64,000 bases of DNA from Maribacter litopenaei (lineage in GTDB: Bacteria; Bacteroidota; Bacteroidia; Flavobacteriales; Flavobacteriaceae). Position 1 is the first letter of the stretch, and the number at the start of each line of letters is the position of its first letter. Shown here in pieces: positions 19,634 through 31,480 of the stretch. The stretch covers positions 3,035,001-3,099,000 of the forward strand of contig NZ_CP104205.1 in assembly GCF_025244665.1 (NCBI RefSeq), written 5' to 3'. The translations under genes and the position numbers were made by a program. The notes beneath the pieces were generated by a model, which did no database searches, was not told where the DNA came from, and saw only the letters and a list, made by a program, of their open reading frames with translations.

Positions 19634-20496
19634 ATGAAGACACTCTTCAAAACAGAACAAGGAAAACAAGCTATTTTACGTCTATATGATGAAAAGCTAA
19701 AGGAACTCAAAATTGCGCATAAATTTCTGAAGGTGAATACATCTTTTGGTGAAACAAACGTAATTGCAACTGGCAATTCAACTAATCCACCAATAATTTT
19801 AGTGCATGGCTCAAATGGCTGTGCACCAATAGCTTTAGAAACGTATCCAAACTTACATAAAACACATCGAGTATATTCTATTGATGTTCGGCTCAACCAA
19901 ATAAAAGTGCTGGCACCCGTTTGAGCATGAAGGATGATTCTTATGGAAAATGGATGATTGAACTAATCCAAAATCTAAATTTAGACTCAGTAGCAATGGC
20001 AGGTTTCTCCTTTGGCGGATTAGTGATTTTGAAAACGCTTGAATACGATGAAAGTAGGATTGCCGGAGTCTATTTGTCTGCCCCAGCTTACATCGTAAAT
20101 GGCAATCCATTAATAGCATTGTTCAAAATTTTCATTCCGATAAAACGATACATAAAGACTAAAAAACCAAAATACATTGAGAAGTTTTTAACGGAACTAT
20201 TCACCGAAAGGGATGAATTTGCTTTCAAATTCCTATCAAAAGTGTTTTTGGAGTTTGAAATGGACTTCACACCAGTACCCGTGATTGATGCGAAGAATGC
20301 TGCCAATATTAAAACGCCGATTACAATTTTTGCTGCCCAGCATGATATTATTTTTCCCGGTAAGAAAATGCTAAAAAGAGCAAAAAGGATTTTTCCATCC
20401 TTGACATTGGATAATTTACTAATTGATTCAAAACACGTTCAGAGCAAAAACCAAAACCAAATCATTGAAGAAGTAATAATTAAAAATCCAATTTAA
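19634..20496 (+). CDS. Alpha/beta hydrolase (frame broken once)
   Basis: About 287 residues with no signal peptide. The fold is recognisable from the oxyanion region ILVHGSNGCAP, the nucleophile elbow AGFSFGGL (Ser in G-x-S-x-G) and a C-terminal DSKHVQSK stretch supplying the likely catalytic His; ITIFAAQHDIIFPG carries the acid. One G is missing at TTCGG 19887-19891; restoring it gives IDVRAQPNKSAGTRLSMKDDSYG, a segment typical of this hydrolase group. Substrate unknown. It stands alone between the DUF6090 gene and control block 2. Confidence 0.8.
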
Positions 20497-20717
20497 TTTA
20501 CTTTGACTTATGCCTTTCTCGGACGTACCGTATGGCCTGACCATTAGCATAGTATTAATTCAATTGGCACTCGAATGAAAGAAACATTTAAATCACCAAT
20601 CATACCGAATGTAGCAGAAGCGAAAAAAGACACTATCCCAATAAGTGTGCAAATAGAAAATTATGGGTAATTCCAGTATTTCCACTAATAGCTTGCCACT
20701 AGGTCATAAATCCTGCT

Positions 20718-20840
20718 TTGCGTCATAATTTATATGAATTCACCATAGTTTTTATCCACTCCTGAAACTTGATATATGATTCCGCATAGCTTTTAAACCT
20801 TGCTTCATGACCTCATCGACCTTTGTATCATCAAATAAAT
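20718..20840 (+). promoter_or_regulatory. Upstream control block, copy 2, paralogous to 16526-16645
   Basis: TTGCGTCATA recurs at 20718-20727, and a degenerate half-site ATTCACCATA follows exactly 20 bp later (20738-20747). From there the sequence aligns to copy 1 without gaps, including TCCTGAAACTTGATA, TTCCGCATAGC, TAAACCTTGC and CTCATCGACCTTTGTA. The distance from the second half-site to GACCTTTG is 80 bp in both copies. It precedes the ankyrin lipoprotein gene. The preceding ~220 bp (20497-20717) hold no gene I can recognise. Confidence 0.6.
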
Positions 20841-20867
20841 CGATTAATAATCTTAAAACAAAAAGTC

Positions 20868-21461
20868 ATGAAAACAAGTTCTTTCAAATCGTTTAAAAAC
20901 AGAGTAGGTATCTCCGCTCTTATGTTAATATTCTTAACAGGATGTGGTGAATCGGCCAACAAGGAAAAAGTAACAACAGCTGTTACCAATGAAAAAAGCG
21001 TTCCTAAACCTACTATGGATCTACAGACGGCCATATTATCGAATAATGCAGAAGTAGTAGAACAGCATATTGCTTACGGAACTGATATCAACAAAAAAGA
21101 AGCCATGAGTGGTTCCACACCGTTGATTACCGCAGTAACTTTTAATAAAGGAAAGATTGCGGCAAAACTTATTGATGCAGGAGCTGATCTTACCCTTAAA
21201 AACAACGATGGTGCTACGGCTTTACACGTTGCGGCATTCTTTGCACGAGTAGAAATGGTACAACTCTTAATCGATGCCAATGCGGATAAATCCTTAAGGA
21301 ACAACTTTGGAGCTACCGCTAGAGAATCTGTAATGGGTCCCTATAATGAAGTTAAGCCCATTTATGAAATGTTACAGCAACAGTTGGCTCCCATGGGCCT
21401 ACAGTTAGATCTTGCCGAAATAGAAAAAACGCGTCCTGTCATTGCAATGATGTTGCAATAG
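20868..21461 (+). CDS. Ankyrin-repeat lipoprotein
   Basis: 197 residues from the ATG at 20868 (MKTSSFKSFKNRVG), chosen because it gives a clean lipoprotein signal ending in LMLIFLTGCGES (lipobox LTGC). Ankyrin repeats follow: SGSTPLITAVTFNKGKIAAKLIDAG, DGATALHVAAFFARVEMVQLLIDAN and a final degenerate unit ending in ARESVMGPYNEV. A periplasmic or envelope scaffold role is likely, but the partner is unknown. First gene of a tight five-gene run behind control block 2. Confidence 0.85.
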   Translation: MKTSSFKSFKNRVGISALMLIFLTGCGESANKEKVTTAVTNEKSVPKPTMDLQTAILSNNAEVVEQHIAYGTDINKKEAMSGSTPLITAVTFNKGKIAAKLIDAGADLTLKNNDGATALHVAAFFARVEMVQLLIDANADKSLRNNFGATARESVMGPYNEVKPIYEMLQQQLAPMGLQLDLAEIEKTRPVIAMMLQ

Positions 21462-21480
21462 GACATTTTAATCCACTAAA

Positions 21481-22619
21481 ATGAAAACACAAAGAAGATA
21501 CGACATTGATTGGTTGCGGGTCATTGCCATAGGCCTGCTTCTAATCTACCATATAGCCATTGTTTTTCAACCTTGGGCCATGTTCTTGGGATTTATTAGA
21601 AGTGAGGATTCATGGGAGGGTCTGTGGAAGCCAATGACCATGCTCAATGTCTCGGCGCATACCATTCTTATTCTTCGTTTCCGGTATGGGAGTGTATTTT
21701 GCCATGAAAAAAAGGAATTGGAAGCAAATGGTTTGGGAACGTTCCAAAAGGATTCTTTTACCTTTTCTCTTTGGAATCGTGGCCATTACACCGCTTCACA
21801 TGTATATTTTTCAAAGCTATTACAAAATACCCTTAAACTATTTTCCACATATGGGTCACTTATGGTTTCTAGGTAATATTTTTTGTTATGTTCTACTATT
21901 GATGCCGTTATTTTTTCTTCTAAGAAAACACGAGAATGGTACGTTTCAAAAAGTACTGTCCAAAGTGATGAATCATCCTTTGGAATCACTAAGCATTGCC
22001 CTTTTCTTCATTTTGGAAACGTATATACTACAACCTCAACCCTTTGCGATGTACGCCCAAACCTGGCATGGCTTCTTTTTAGGATTACTTGCGTTCCTTT
22101 TTGGTTTTATGTTTATGTACAGCGGTACTAATTTTTGGAAAACCGTCTTACAATGGAAATGGGGGTATTTTGGCTTGGCTGCCATATTATATGCGATTCG
22201 ATATTCCATTTTTGCCACCGAAGCACCAGGGTATTTAATGTCCCTTGAATCTATAAGTTGGATTCTATGGGTATTTGGAATGGGTTATGGCTATTTAAAT
22301 AAACCTAGCAAAACGCTTACCTATTTAAGTCAAGCTGCATATCCAGTCTACATTGTTCATATGTTCGCTTTGTATTTGGGAGCATTATTAATTCTACCTA
22401 CTGGACATACCTGTATCCGCTAAGTTTATTATCATTACGATATTCACTATGGCGCTCTGCTTTTTAATCTATGAATTCCTAATACGTAGAATTCCGTTCG
22501 TAGGGCCTTTATTCGGTTTGAAATGGGATATAAGACCTAATCCGAATAAAAAGCTACCTGAAATACAAAACACTTTCGATAATGAAAATCTTAAAACGGG
22601 AAACGAATCCCTATCTTAA
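21481..22619 (+). CDS. Acyltransferase-3 family membrane protein (frame broken twice)
   Basis: About 379 residues with ten or so membrane helices. The N-terminus RRYDIDWLRVIAIGLLLIYH holds the catalytic-site Arg/His signature of the acyltransferase-3 (OafA/OatA-like) family, which O-acylates sugars or glycans across the membrane. The first break is an extra G in TCTCGG 21650-21655 (repair: LNVSRIPFLFFVSGMG); the second is near 22398-22403, after which the C-terminal helix (IIITIFTMALCFLIYEF) and tail continue to the TAA at 22617. It lies 19 bp after the ankyrin gene and 15 bp before the serine hydrolase. Confidence 0.8.
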
Positions 22620-22634
22620 AGACTTATAGTTAAA

Positions 22635-23672
22635 ATGATGAAAAAAAAGGCTCACACTATTTTTAGAATCGTATTGCTTACGAGCACTGCAATCTCCTTG
22701 TTTTTCGTACCATGGTCTATTGTTTGGGCCTGGATAGTTCCATTACCGGATTCGGTACAGGAACAAGTGGAAGAGGCTTTGGATAGAGGGTTCGATGGCA
22801 TCATAGTCTATGTGGATAAAGCCGGTGAATCACCAAAAACGTATACGGCCGGATGGCATGATTGGGACCACACTATACCTGCCCGTAAAGATGCTTTGTT
22901 TAAAATTGCGAGCGTAAGTAAACTGTACCATGCAGTTGCTATTGCTAAATTGGTACATAATCAGAAGTTATCTTTGGATAAAACCTTGGCCGATTACTTT
23001 CCGTAATTAGAGGGCAGAATCGAATATGCCAACGAAATCACGTTGCGCATGATGGTTCAGCACAGAAGTGGTATTCCTAACTATACGGATACCTATAATT
23101 ATTGGGCAAACCCAAAGGAATCATCCGAAGAAAACCTAGCATTGATCTTGGATCAACCAGCTACTTTTAAACCTGGAAAAGGGTACGAATATAGCAACAC
23201 CAATTATTTGTTGCTCTCGGAACTGATTCAAAAAGTAACCGGAGAAAGTGAGTTTCATTATTTCAAAAAGGAAATCCTAGACCCATTAGGCCTAAAAAAT
23301 ACGTTCGCTTCTGTTAAGGATGTCAACCTAGACGACGTAATGAGTGGATTTTATGTGGGTCATGATACCGACTTAAAAACGGATGACCAAGGAATGGTGG
23401 CCACTGCGCAAGACGTAGGTAAATTTTTAAGGGCACTTAACGATGGCATCGTATTTAAGGGAGGGGAACGTGAAATATATGCATCAATATATGTGTTCAA
23501 CCACACGGGATTGGTACCAGGATACCGGACCATAGCAAAATATGATGAAGATATGGATGCTGTAATCGTACAATTCACCAATACCACTAATTTTAAAGGG
23601 TATAATTGGAATATTTCCGAAGTTATATATAATCGAATCGTTAAATTAGTGCGTCGTGGACAAAACGAATAA
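22635..23672 (+). CDS. Beta-lactamase-family serine hydrolase with an in-frame stop
   Basis: About 345 residues with an N-terminal membrane/signal segment (TIFRIVLLTSTAISLFFVPWSI). It shows class C beta-lactamase/PBP4-like motifs: SxxK as KIASVSKLYH, YxN as YEYSNTNYLL and the third motif as HTGLVPGY. A TAA at 23004-23006 interrupts the same frame between LADYFP and LEGRIEYAN; a Glu codon is expected there, so a single G-to-T change would explain it, unlike the indels elsewhere. The substrate may be peptidoglycan or another ester or amide. Tight spacing ties it to the acyltransferase; its end overlaps the next gene. Confidence 0.8.
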
Positions 23673-24109
23673 AACCTTGAAAACGATAACGGCTATTATT
23701 TTTGTTCTAATAGCAATAGTACTAGGAATCATTTTTTATCTCGGACGTAGAATTTCCTACTGGCCTATCGAGCTATTTTAAAAGGGAATATTATGGTCAA
23801 TTTGGGCCTTTAGCCTTATGTATAGAATTGTTGGCTGCAGGTATTTATTTATTAAAACAAGATAAAAAGGTGAATTTCGCACTAGCCCTTTTTGGTTTTT
23901 CGGTACTTATGGATTTTCTATTTAGTATACTGGGAGTCTTTCCAAGTTCTTTACCGGTATATGCCAAGGTAATTTTTTTAATTTGTTCTGCTTGGTCCCT
24001 TTGGTTAGCATTTACGGATAGCTTCAATCTTGGGCGTATTTCCGTATGGGGTGCCTTAGTTAGCTTTATTTTGGGAAATATTGTTGAGTTATTTTTCAAT
24101 CTTTGGTAA
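23656..24109 (+). CDS. Small four-helix membrane protein (frame broken once)
   Basis: Starts at GTG 23656, overlapping the serine hydrolase by 17 bp. About 150 residues after repair: an extra G in TCTCGG 23739-23744 is removed to read FYLDVEFPTGLSSYFKREYYGQFG. Hydrophobic segments: TAIIFVLIAIVLGIIFYL, LALCIELLAAGIYLL, FALALFGFSVLMDFLFSILG, VIFLICSAWSLWLAF and ALVSFILGNIVELFF. I do not recognise the family. Overlap and orientation make it part of the five-gene envelope cluster. Confidence 0.6.
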
Positions 24110-24131
24110 AGTATCAGTACAAAAATCATTT

Positions 24132-24766
24132 ATGACATACTTGAATTCCTCCTATTTTTTTGATTACAACGATACTACAATTGACGTTCTCCTAAAGAAG
24201 TCGCTACCTAATGACCTTTCATCTAAGGAGAAGGCCATTAGATTATATACCCTTGTTAGGGATGGTTGGAAATACGACCCATATAGTATTAGCCTTTCTA
24301 AAGAAAACTACAGATCAAGCACGATTGTACAAAAATCAACGGGAAACTGTGTAGAAAAATCCATTCTATTAATTTCCCTTTTGCGCGGTGTGGGCATTCC
24401 GGCCGATTGCATTTGGGTAAGGTTAAGAACCATATCGCAGTGGAGCGTTTAATGGAAAAATTTGGTTCCAACGAGTTAACACCCCATGGTATGGTCAATG
24501 CATTTTTAAATGATTCATGGCTTAAAATGTCTCCAGCATTCAATTCCTCGCTGTGTAAAAAATTCAAGGTGGAGCCATTAGAGTTTAACGGTAAGGACAG
24601 TTCCTATTTACAGCAATACAATAACACGGGGAATCTATTTATGGAGTACATTGAGGACTATGGATATTTTGAAGACGTGCCACTCGATTTTATGAAAAAA
24701 AATATTGAGGAACATTACCCCCATATCTTCAAAACAAAAAAGGGAAAGACCGAATTTAAATTATAA
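24132..24766 (+). CDS. Transglutaminase-like protein (frame broken once)
   Basis: About 212 residues, no signal peptide. The Cys of the transglutaminase/protease fold is in STGNCVEKSILLISLLRGVG, preceded by LYTLVRDGWKYDPYS. Repairing the frame by one C at 24403-24404 gives GIPARLHLGKVKNHIA, where the typical His region follows. The Asp is probably in HGMVNAFLNDSWLKMSPAF. It is likely a cysteine peptidase or amide-bond enzyme rather than a cross-linker. I chose ATG 24132 over upstream starts that would overlap the preceding gene. Last gene of the cluster. Confidence 0.75.
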
Positions 24767-24871
24767 ATATCTCTTAAAACTTTGTTAAACCTAATGTTTG
24801 CTGGTTAAACAGAAACTGTTCCAAATCTATCTTTTAGCTACATTTATGGGTACCAACTCAAATGATTGACA

Positions 24872-27736
24872 ATGCAAAAAGATTTAAAAAGGTTTAAAAC
24901 CGCAGTTTCATTATAGTTCAAACTTACCTTAAGTACTATCTTCTTATTGGTTTCCTGCAATGAAAAACCTATTGCGGATGTATCGAAGCCTGAAGAAAAC
25001 AGGTTTACTACAACTGTTTTGACAGAACCCGGAGAATTGGACGAGCCAATGGCCTTTACTTTTCTCAACGATACAGAAATGCTACTGGTTGAAAGGAAAG
25101 GAGGGGTTAAATCCTTTAACGCTGATACAAGAATCGTCAAAACCGTTGGAACTGTTCCCGTAAATATCATCTATACAAACAAGGAAGGGCAAACGAGGGC
25201 TGCAGAGGAAGGTTTGATGGGTATTGTCGCGCATCCTGATTATGCAACCAATCATTGGATATTTATGCTTTATGCGGATCCGGATGAACCCAAACACGTT
25301 TTGGCACGATGGGAATATCGAGACGGAAAGCTCTTGGATGAAACCAAAAAGGTAGTTTTGGAATATCCTGCACAACGCGAAGTATGCTGTCATACAGGGG
25401 GCGGTATGGTATTCGATAAAAATGGTAATCTTTTTATGACCATTGGAAACAATACGGCCAACCCACCCCAAGGAACATCGAATTTGGATGAACGACCCGG
25501 CCATGAAACTTCAGACGACCAAAGGATCGCTGGAAACTCCAATGATTTGAGAGGATCTATTATTCGTATCCATCCGGAAGATGATGGTTCCTACACCATT
25601 CCGGAAGGTAATCTCTTTCCCGAAGGTACACCTAAGACACGACCAGAAATTTATACCATGGGCCACAGAAATCCATGGAGAATATCCATCGATAATGAAA
25701 CAGGATTTATTTATTGGGGCGAGGTAGGCCCCGATGCCTCAGAGGACTTTGACCAAGGACCCGTGGATATGATGAATTTAATCAAGCCAAAGGTCCCGGT
25801 TTCTTCGGTTGGCCTTATTTTATTGGCGACAATAAACCATATGCCGATTATGACTATGAAACAGATTCCATTTACGGTTATTTTGACGTAGAAAAACCGA
25901 TGAACACCTCTCCAAACAATACGGGAATCACAGAGTTACCCCTACCACAAAAAGCCTTTTTCTCGGTATCCCTATGGCTACTCAGAAGAGTTTCCACTTT
26001 TGGGAAGTGCTGGACGTAGTGCTACGGGGAGTCCCGTTTTTAGACAGGCAGATTTTCCGGAATCAGATAAAAGGTTCCCTGCCTACTATGAAGGGAAATG
26101 GCTAATGACAGAATTTATGCGCGGTTGGATCATTGCCGTTACGATGGATGAAAATGGGGACTATGTTTCCATGGAACCCTTTTTACCTAACGAGAATTTC
26201 TCCAGTGCCATAGACATGCAGTTCAGTCCGGGAGGTGACCTGTATGTATTGGAATATGGTTCCGCCTGGTTTAGAGGCAATGAAAATGCGCAAATAAAAA
26301 GGGTACAATACAATGGAGGTAATCGGATTCCGATTATACAGGCCAGTGCTGATAAGAAAGCTGGGGCAGTACCCCTTGAACTAAACCTTTCTTCGGAAGG
26401 CACATTGGACTATGACAATGACGCGTTGTCCTATCAATGGACAGTGTCTTCAGAAAATGGATTTTCTGAAAGTTTGGAGGGCCCCAATCCTAAAATCACC
26501 TTGGAAGAGGCCGGTATGTACACCGTGAACCTTCAAGTGACCGATAGTGAAGGAAATAGCAACGAACAACAGTTTAAGGTTACAGCAGGTAACGAACCAC
26601 CAAGTATCGCTTTGGAAATCGTGGAAGGGAATCAGAGCTTCTTTTTTCCGGACAATCAGCTTTCCTATAACATTAAAGTTGCGGACAAGGAAGACGGTTC
26701 CGTAACTGACGGAGGTATCAAGGAAGAAGAAGTAGCCGTCAACTTTGACTATGCCCCGGAAGGTTTTGACCCCATTGAAATTGCTCAAAACCATGTGAGC
26801 ACAGACGAGTGGATTACGCTGTCAAAAGGGAAGTCCTTAATCGATGGGAGCGATTGCCTTTCCTGCCACCGCGTTGATATCCGTTCCATAGGACCCAGCT
26901 ACCAAGAGGTAGCTGCAAAGTACAAGAACGACATTCAAGGGCAAAAGGTGATAGCCCAACGCATAATAAATGGTAGCGTGGGCATCCGGGGCGAGCATGC
27001 CATGAGTGCCCATCCGGATCTAGGTGAGCAAGATGCCGCATTGATCGTGGACTATATTATGGGACTTAATGACCCTGAACAGGAGATAGAAAAGGTTCCG
27101 CTTTCGGGCAGCTATACCACTTCCGTACCCCAAAAAGAAAATGGAAAAGGAAGCTACTTGTTACGTGTGGCATACACAGATAAAGGAACGGACAAGGTTC
27201 AACCCCTAACTTCAGAAAAGATCATTGCGCTGCGTAACCCTGTCATCACATCGGAAGAATATGATGAAGCTAATGGTATTAAGTTATTTATAACCCCAAG
27301 AAGATCCTTGAAGATGGAGAAGGACGGTGGATGGTTGTCCTATAAGAACATTGATTTTACGGGTATTTCCGAAATGGTCATAAATGCCGAGGCTTCTACC
27401 CGTACCCAAGATATTGGAGGGGTCATTGAAGTACATTTGGATGCTCCGGACGATCCTTTGGTTACCACCACGGAAGAAATAGCCCCACTGGAAATCGATT
27501 TTAGGGCAGAACTGCAACGACTAAGAAGCGAGTGGGAAGCCGGAGGAAAAAAAGGCCCGGAACCAAGTTTTAGAACGGTCATGGCATTATCCCAAAAAAC
27601 GATTCCGGTTGATGTACAGGATGTAAATGGCTTTCATGACCTGTATTTGGTGGTTAAAAACCCAAATGCGAAAGAAGGCCAGTTATTGATGCAGATAAAT
27701 ACGGTAGAGTTTAAGCAAAGCTCGGAATCTTTATAA
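24872..27736 (+). CDS. PQQ-dependent sugar dehydrogenase with PKD, cytochrome c and C-terminal carbohydrate-binding-like domain (frame broken)
   Basis: About 954 residues in four parts. An N-terminal six-bladed propeller ([38 protein letters not shown]) resembles soluble PQQ glucose dehydrogenases. It is followed by a PKD domain ([25 protein letters not shown]), a c-type cytochrome with heme motif CLSCH and distal-Met region HAMSAHPD, and a C-terminal beta-sandwich ([20 protein letters not shown]) like CBM6 modules. It would oxidise an aldose and pass electrons to its own heme. Defects: TAG at 24914-24916 inside the signal sequence before lipobox LLVSC, a missing G at 25765-25766, and an extra G in TCTCGG 25961-25966 (repair: [13 protein letters not shown]). 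A hairpin terminator follows. Confidence 0.8.
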
Positions 27737-27754
27737 AAGAAGTTACATGATACT

Positions 27755-27786
27755 AAAAAAGGCAAGCCTGTTGGCTTGCCTTTTTT
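27755..27786. terminator. Bidirectional intrinsic terminator
   Basis: GGCAAGCC (27761-27768), loop TGTT, GGCTTGCC (27773-27780), flanked by A6 on the left and T6 on the right. It ends both the PQQ dehydrogenase gene (+) and the AraC gene (-), which converge here. Confidence 0.9.
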
Positions 27787-27794
27787 ATTGATTA

Positions 27795-28697
27795 TCAGTT
27801 CAATGACCGAAATTCCTTTGGCGAATACCCTACTTGCTGTTTGAACAAACGGCTAAAATGTTGCGGATACTTAAAGCCCAGTTCGTAGGCAATTTCACTG
27901 ACAGATTTGTTCGGGTCAAAAACCTTGCTTTTTGCTACATCTATCAATTTGGTCTGAATATATTCTTGGGCGGTACTCCCTGTTTCCTTTTTGACCAAAT
28001 CCCCAAAATAATTGGAGGATAAATGCAGCTGATCCGCAAAATAACCCACCGAAGGAAGGCCATATTTCTGTGGCTTTTCAGAATCCAAATAATCGTTCAA
28101 AAGGGCGTCGAACTTTTGTAAGGCCCCTAGGTGGGGAATCTCCCTTGTTAAGAACTGGCGATCATAAAACCGAAGCGAATAGTCCAACAATAATTCAATA
28201 TTACTTACAATCAACTTTTTACTGTGCTTGTCCATATTTTGCTCCAGTTCAAATTGAATTTTATCCAAAACGCTCAGGATCAACCCTTGTTCTCTTTCTG
28301 AAAGGTGCAAGGCTTCTTTTACCCCATACGAAAAGTATTTGTAGGATTTCATTTTACGGTCCAACTCGGTACCCAATAACAAATCTGGATGGAAAATAAG
28401 GGCATATCCCTTGGGAACATAGTCCGGGTCATATGTGAGCTCTACCTCTTGCCCCGGTTCCATAAATACCATAGAGCCTTCATCAAAATCGTATTGGCCG
28501 CCTCCATATTTTAGCTTACAGTTTTTGGCCATTTTCAAAAAAACGGCATAGCAATCAAAACGTAAACGATTGAAAGAATAATCTGGATGAGAAGCAGTTT
28601 TCTCGTAATCCAAAATACCAACCAAAGGGTGATCAGGTTTGGAACTGCGCCAAGCAAAATAGTCGGCTACAGATTTAATATGGTAAACGTTCTCCAT
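27795..28697 (-). CDS. AraC-family transcriptional regulator
   Basis: 300 residues. The N-terminal two-thirds is a cupin-like sensor (KYGGGQYDFDEGSMVFMEPGQEV). The C-terminal double HTH reads VGYFADQLHLSSNYFGDLVK and KSVSEIAYELGFKYPQHFSR with the family-typical GYSPKEFRS end. The ligand is unknown. Its upstream region (28769-28801) contains a 21-bp-period direct repeat that recurs almost unchanged before the DUF5916 gene, so autoregulation plus control of the neighbouring catabolic island is plausible. A second AraC gene lies just upstream on the same strand. Intact. Confidence 0.9.
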   Translation of the reverse strand: MENVYHIKSVADYFAWRSSKPDHPLVGILDYEKTASHPDYSFNRLRFDCYAVFLKMAKNCKLKYGGGQYDFDEGSMVFMEPGQEVELTYDPDYVPKGYALIFHPDLLLGTELDRKMKSYKYFSYGVKEALHLSEREQGLILSVLDKIQFELEQNMDKHSKKLIVSNIELLLDYSLRFYDRQFLTREIPHLGALQKFDALLNDYLDSEKPQKYGLPSVGYFADQLHLSSNYFGDLVKKETGSTAQEYIQTKLIDVAKSKVFDPNKSVSEIAYELGFKYPQHFSRLFKQQVGYSPKEFRSLN

Positions 28698-28768
28698 GGG
28701 TTATTTGAAATTGTAATATAAAGATAAGCGATTGATTTACAGATAATCAAGGGCAAACCTCAAAATCG

Positions 28769-28801
28769 GTAATATTGGTATGAACATCCGTAATCTGGGT
28801 A
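28769..28801. promoter_or_regulatory. AraC-type direct repeat, copy 1
   Basis: GTAATATTGGTA (28769-28780) and GTAATCTGGGTA (28790-28801) match at 10 of 12 positions and are exactly 21 bp apart. The spacer TGAACATCC is repeated unchanged in the copy at 32573. It lies between two AraC genes, 72-104 bp upstream of the start at 28697. Confidence 0.6.
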
Positions 28802-28805
28802 ATGT

Positions 28806-29615
28806 TTATTGCAGTTTATTCCGGTAGGCACTGGGAGACATTCCTAAAGCCTTTTTTACATACCTACTAAAAAAAGAAGTGCTAGAAAAGTGAAGCGTAT
28901 CCGAAATTTCGGTTAATGACAAGTTTTTGTTTTGAAGCAATAGAACTATACGTCTTGTGGTGTAATTCTTAATCCAATCCATGGCCGTTTTTCCACTATT
29001 TTTTTTACAAACCTCAGTTAGGTATTTAGCTGTTATGCATAATTTGCCGCTATAGAATTCTACCTCACGGTGTTCCATACAGTGCTCTTGGACCATGCTC
29101 AAAAAACGCTCAAAAATAGAGCCTCTAGTTTGATTTACGTCCCTATTTTCCATCTCTTGCGCCAGAATATTCCACATATCCATCACAAAAATTTCGGCCT
29201 GTCTATTTAAAATCTCTTTCCTAAACTTATGATTTTCATCATTATATTTTTGGTAAAGTAGATTAAAATTAGCCTCGCAACGGAGCTTAAAAGTTTTGTT
29301 AAGCTGTACAACCGGATTTGATTGAGTAAATAGAAAACCCTTAATTCCCCAACCTATATCAGGATTATTCTTACTTAATAAATCGTAAGACACCAACAAA
29401 TAAGTTGCTTTAAAGTCCGGAGATAAAAAAAACTCTCTTACATCAGAGCCAATAAGCCATATAACAAAATCATTCTTTTTAATACTGTAAGAGGTATTAC
29501 CAATTTTAAACTGACCTTCTCCCGAATGACATAAAATATGGGTAAAATATAATTCCAAATAGTTATCAGGAATTTTGGATCCATCATAATGGTCTAACAA
29601 GATTACTTCTTCCAT
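28806..29615 (-). CDS. AraC-family transcriptional regulator
   Basis: 269 residues. The N-terminal cupin-type sensor (GEGQFKIGNTSYSIKKNDFV) is followed by an AraC HTH at the C-terminus (LSLTEISDTLHFSSTSFFSR, ending in GMSPSAYRNKLQ). It is divergent from the NTF2-like gene at 29830 and tandem with another AraC gene. Either of the two could recognise the GTAAT-type direct repeats seen at 28769, 29722 and 32573. The intergenic region on its 5' side (29616-29829) contains one such half-site and a perfect -7 element. Intact. Confidence 0.9.
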   Translation of the reverse strand: MEEVILLDHYDGSKIPDNYLELYFTHILCHSGEGQFKIGNTSYSIKKNDFVIWLIGSDVREFFLSPDFKATYLLVSYDLLSKNNPDIGWGIKGFLFTQSNPVVQLNKTFKLRCEANFNLLYQKYNDENHKFRKEILNRQAEIFVMDMWNILAQEMENRDVNQTRGSIFERFLSMVQEHCMEHREVEFYSGKLCITAKYLTEVCKKNSGKTAMDWIKNYTTRRIVLLLQNKNLSLTEISDTLHFSSTSFFSRYVKKALGMSPSAYRNKLQ

Positions 29616-29721
29616 TTATATAAAAAAGTGTTTTGTGCTATTCTTATTTTAAATATTTCTTAAAATATACCGATAATTTTATTTTCAAAGGCTATTTACA
29701 GTGTTTTATACAAGTATTACC

Positions 29722-29764
29722 GTAATATTTGTCATATTATAATAATGGTTGAAAGGTACATTTG
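29722..29764 (+). promoter_or_regulatory. AraC-type half-site and -7 element before the NTF2-like gene
   Basis: GTAATATTTGTC (29722-29733) matches the half-site GTAATATTGGTA at 10 of 12 positions. TACATTTG at 29757-29764 is a perfect TAnnTTTG. The half-site starts 35 bp before the -7 element, identical to the spacing at the DUF5916 promoter. A distal partner is only weakly visible. Confidence 0.5.
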
Positions 29765-29829
29765 TAAACTGGTTATTAGAAGTATAAGTCATATATCTAA
29801 AAACTATCAACTATGTAAATCTTTCAAAA

Positions 29830-31467
<1,638 letters not shown>

Positions 31468-31480
31468 TCTTACTTGAACG

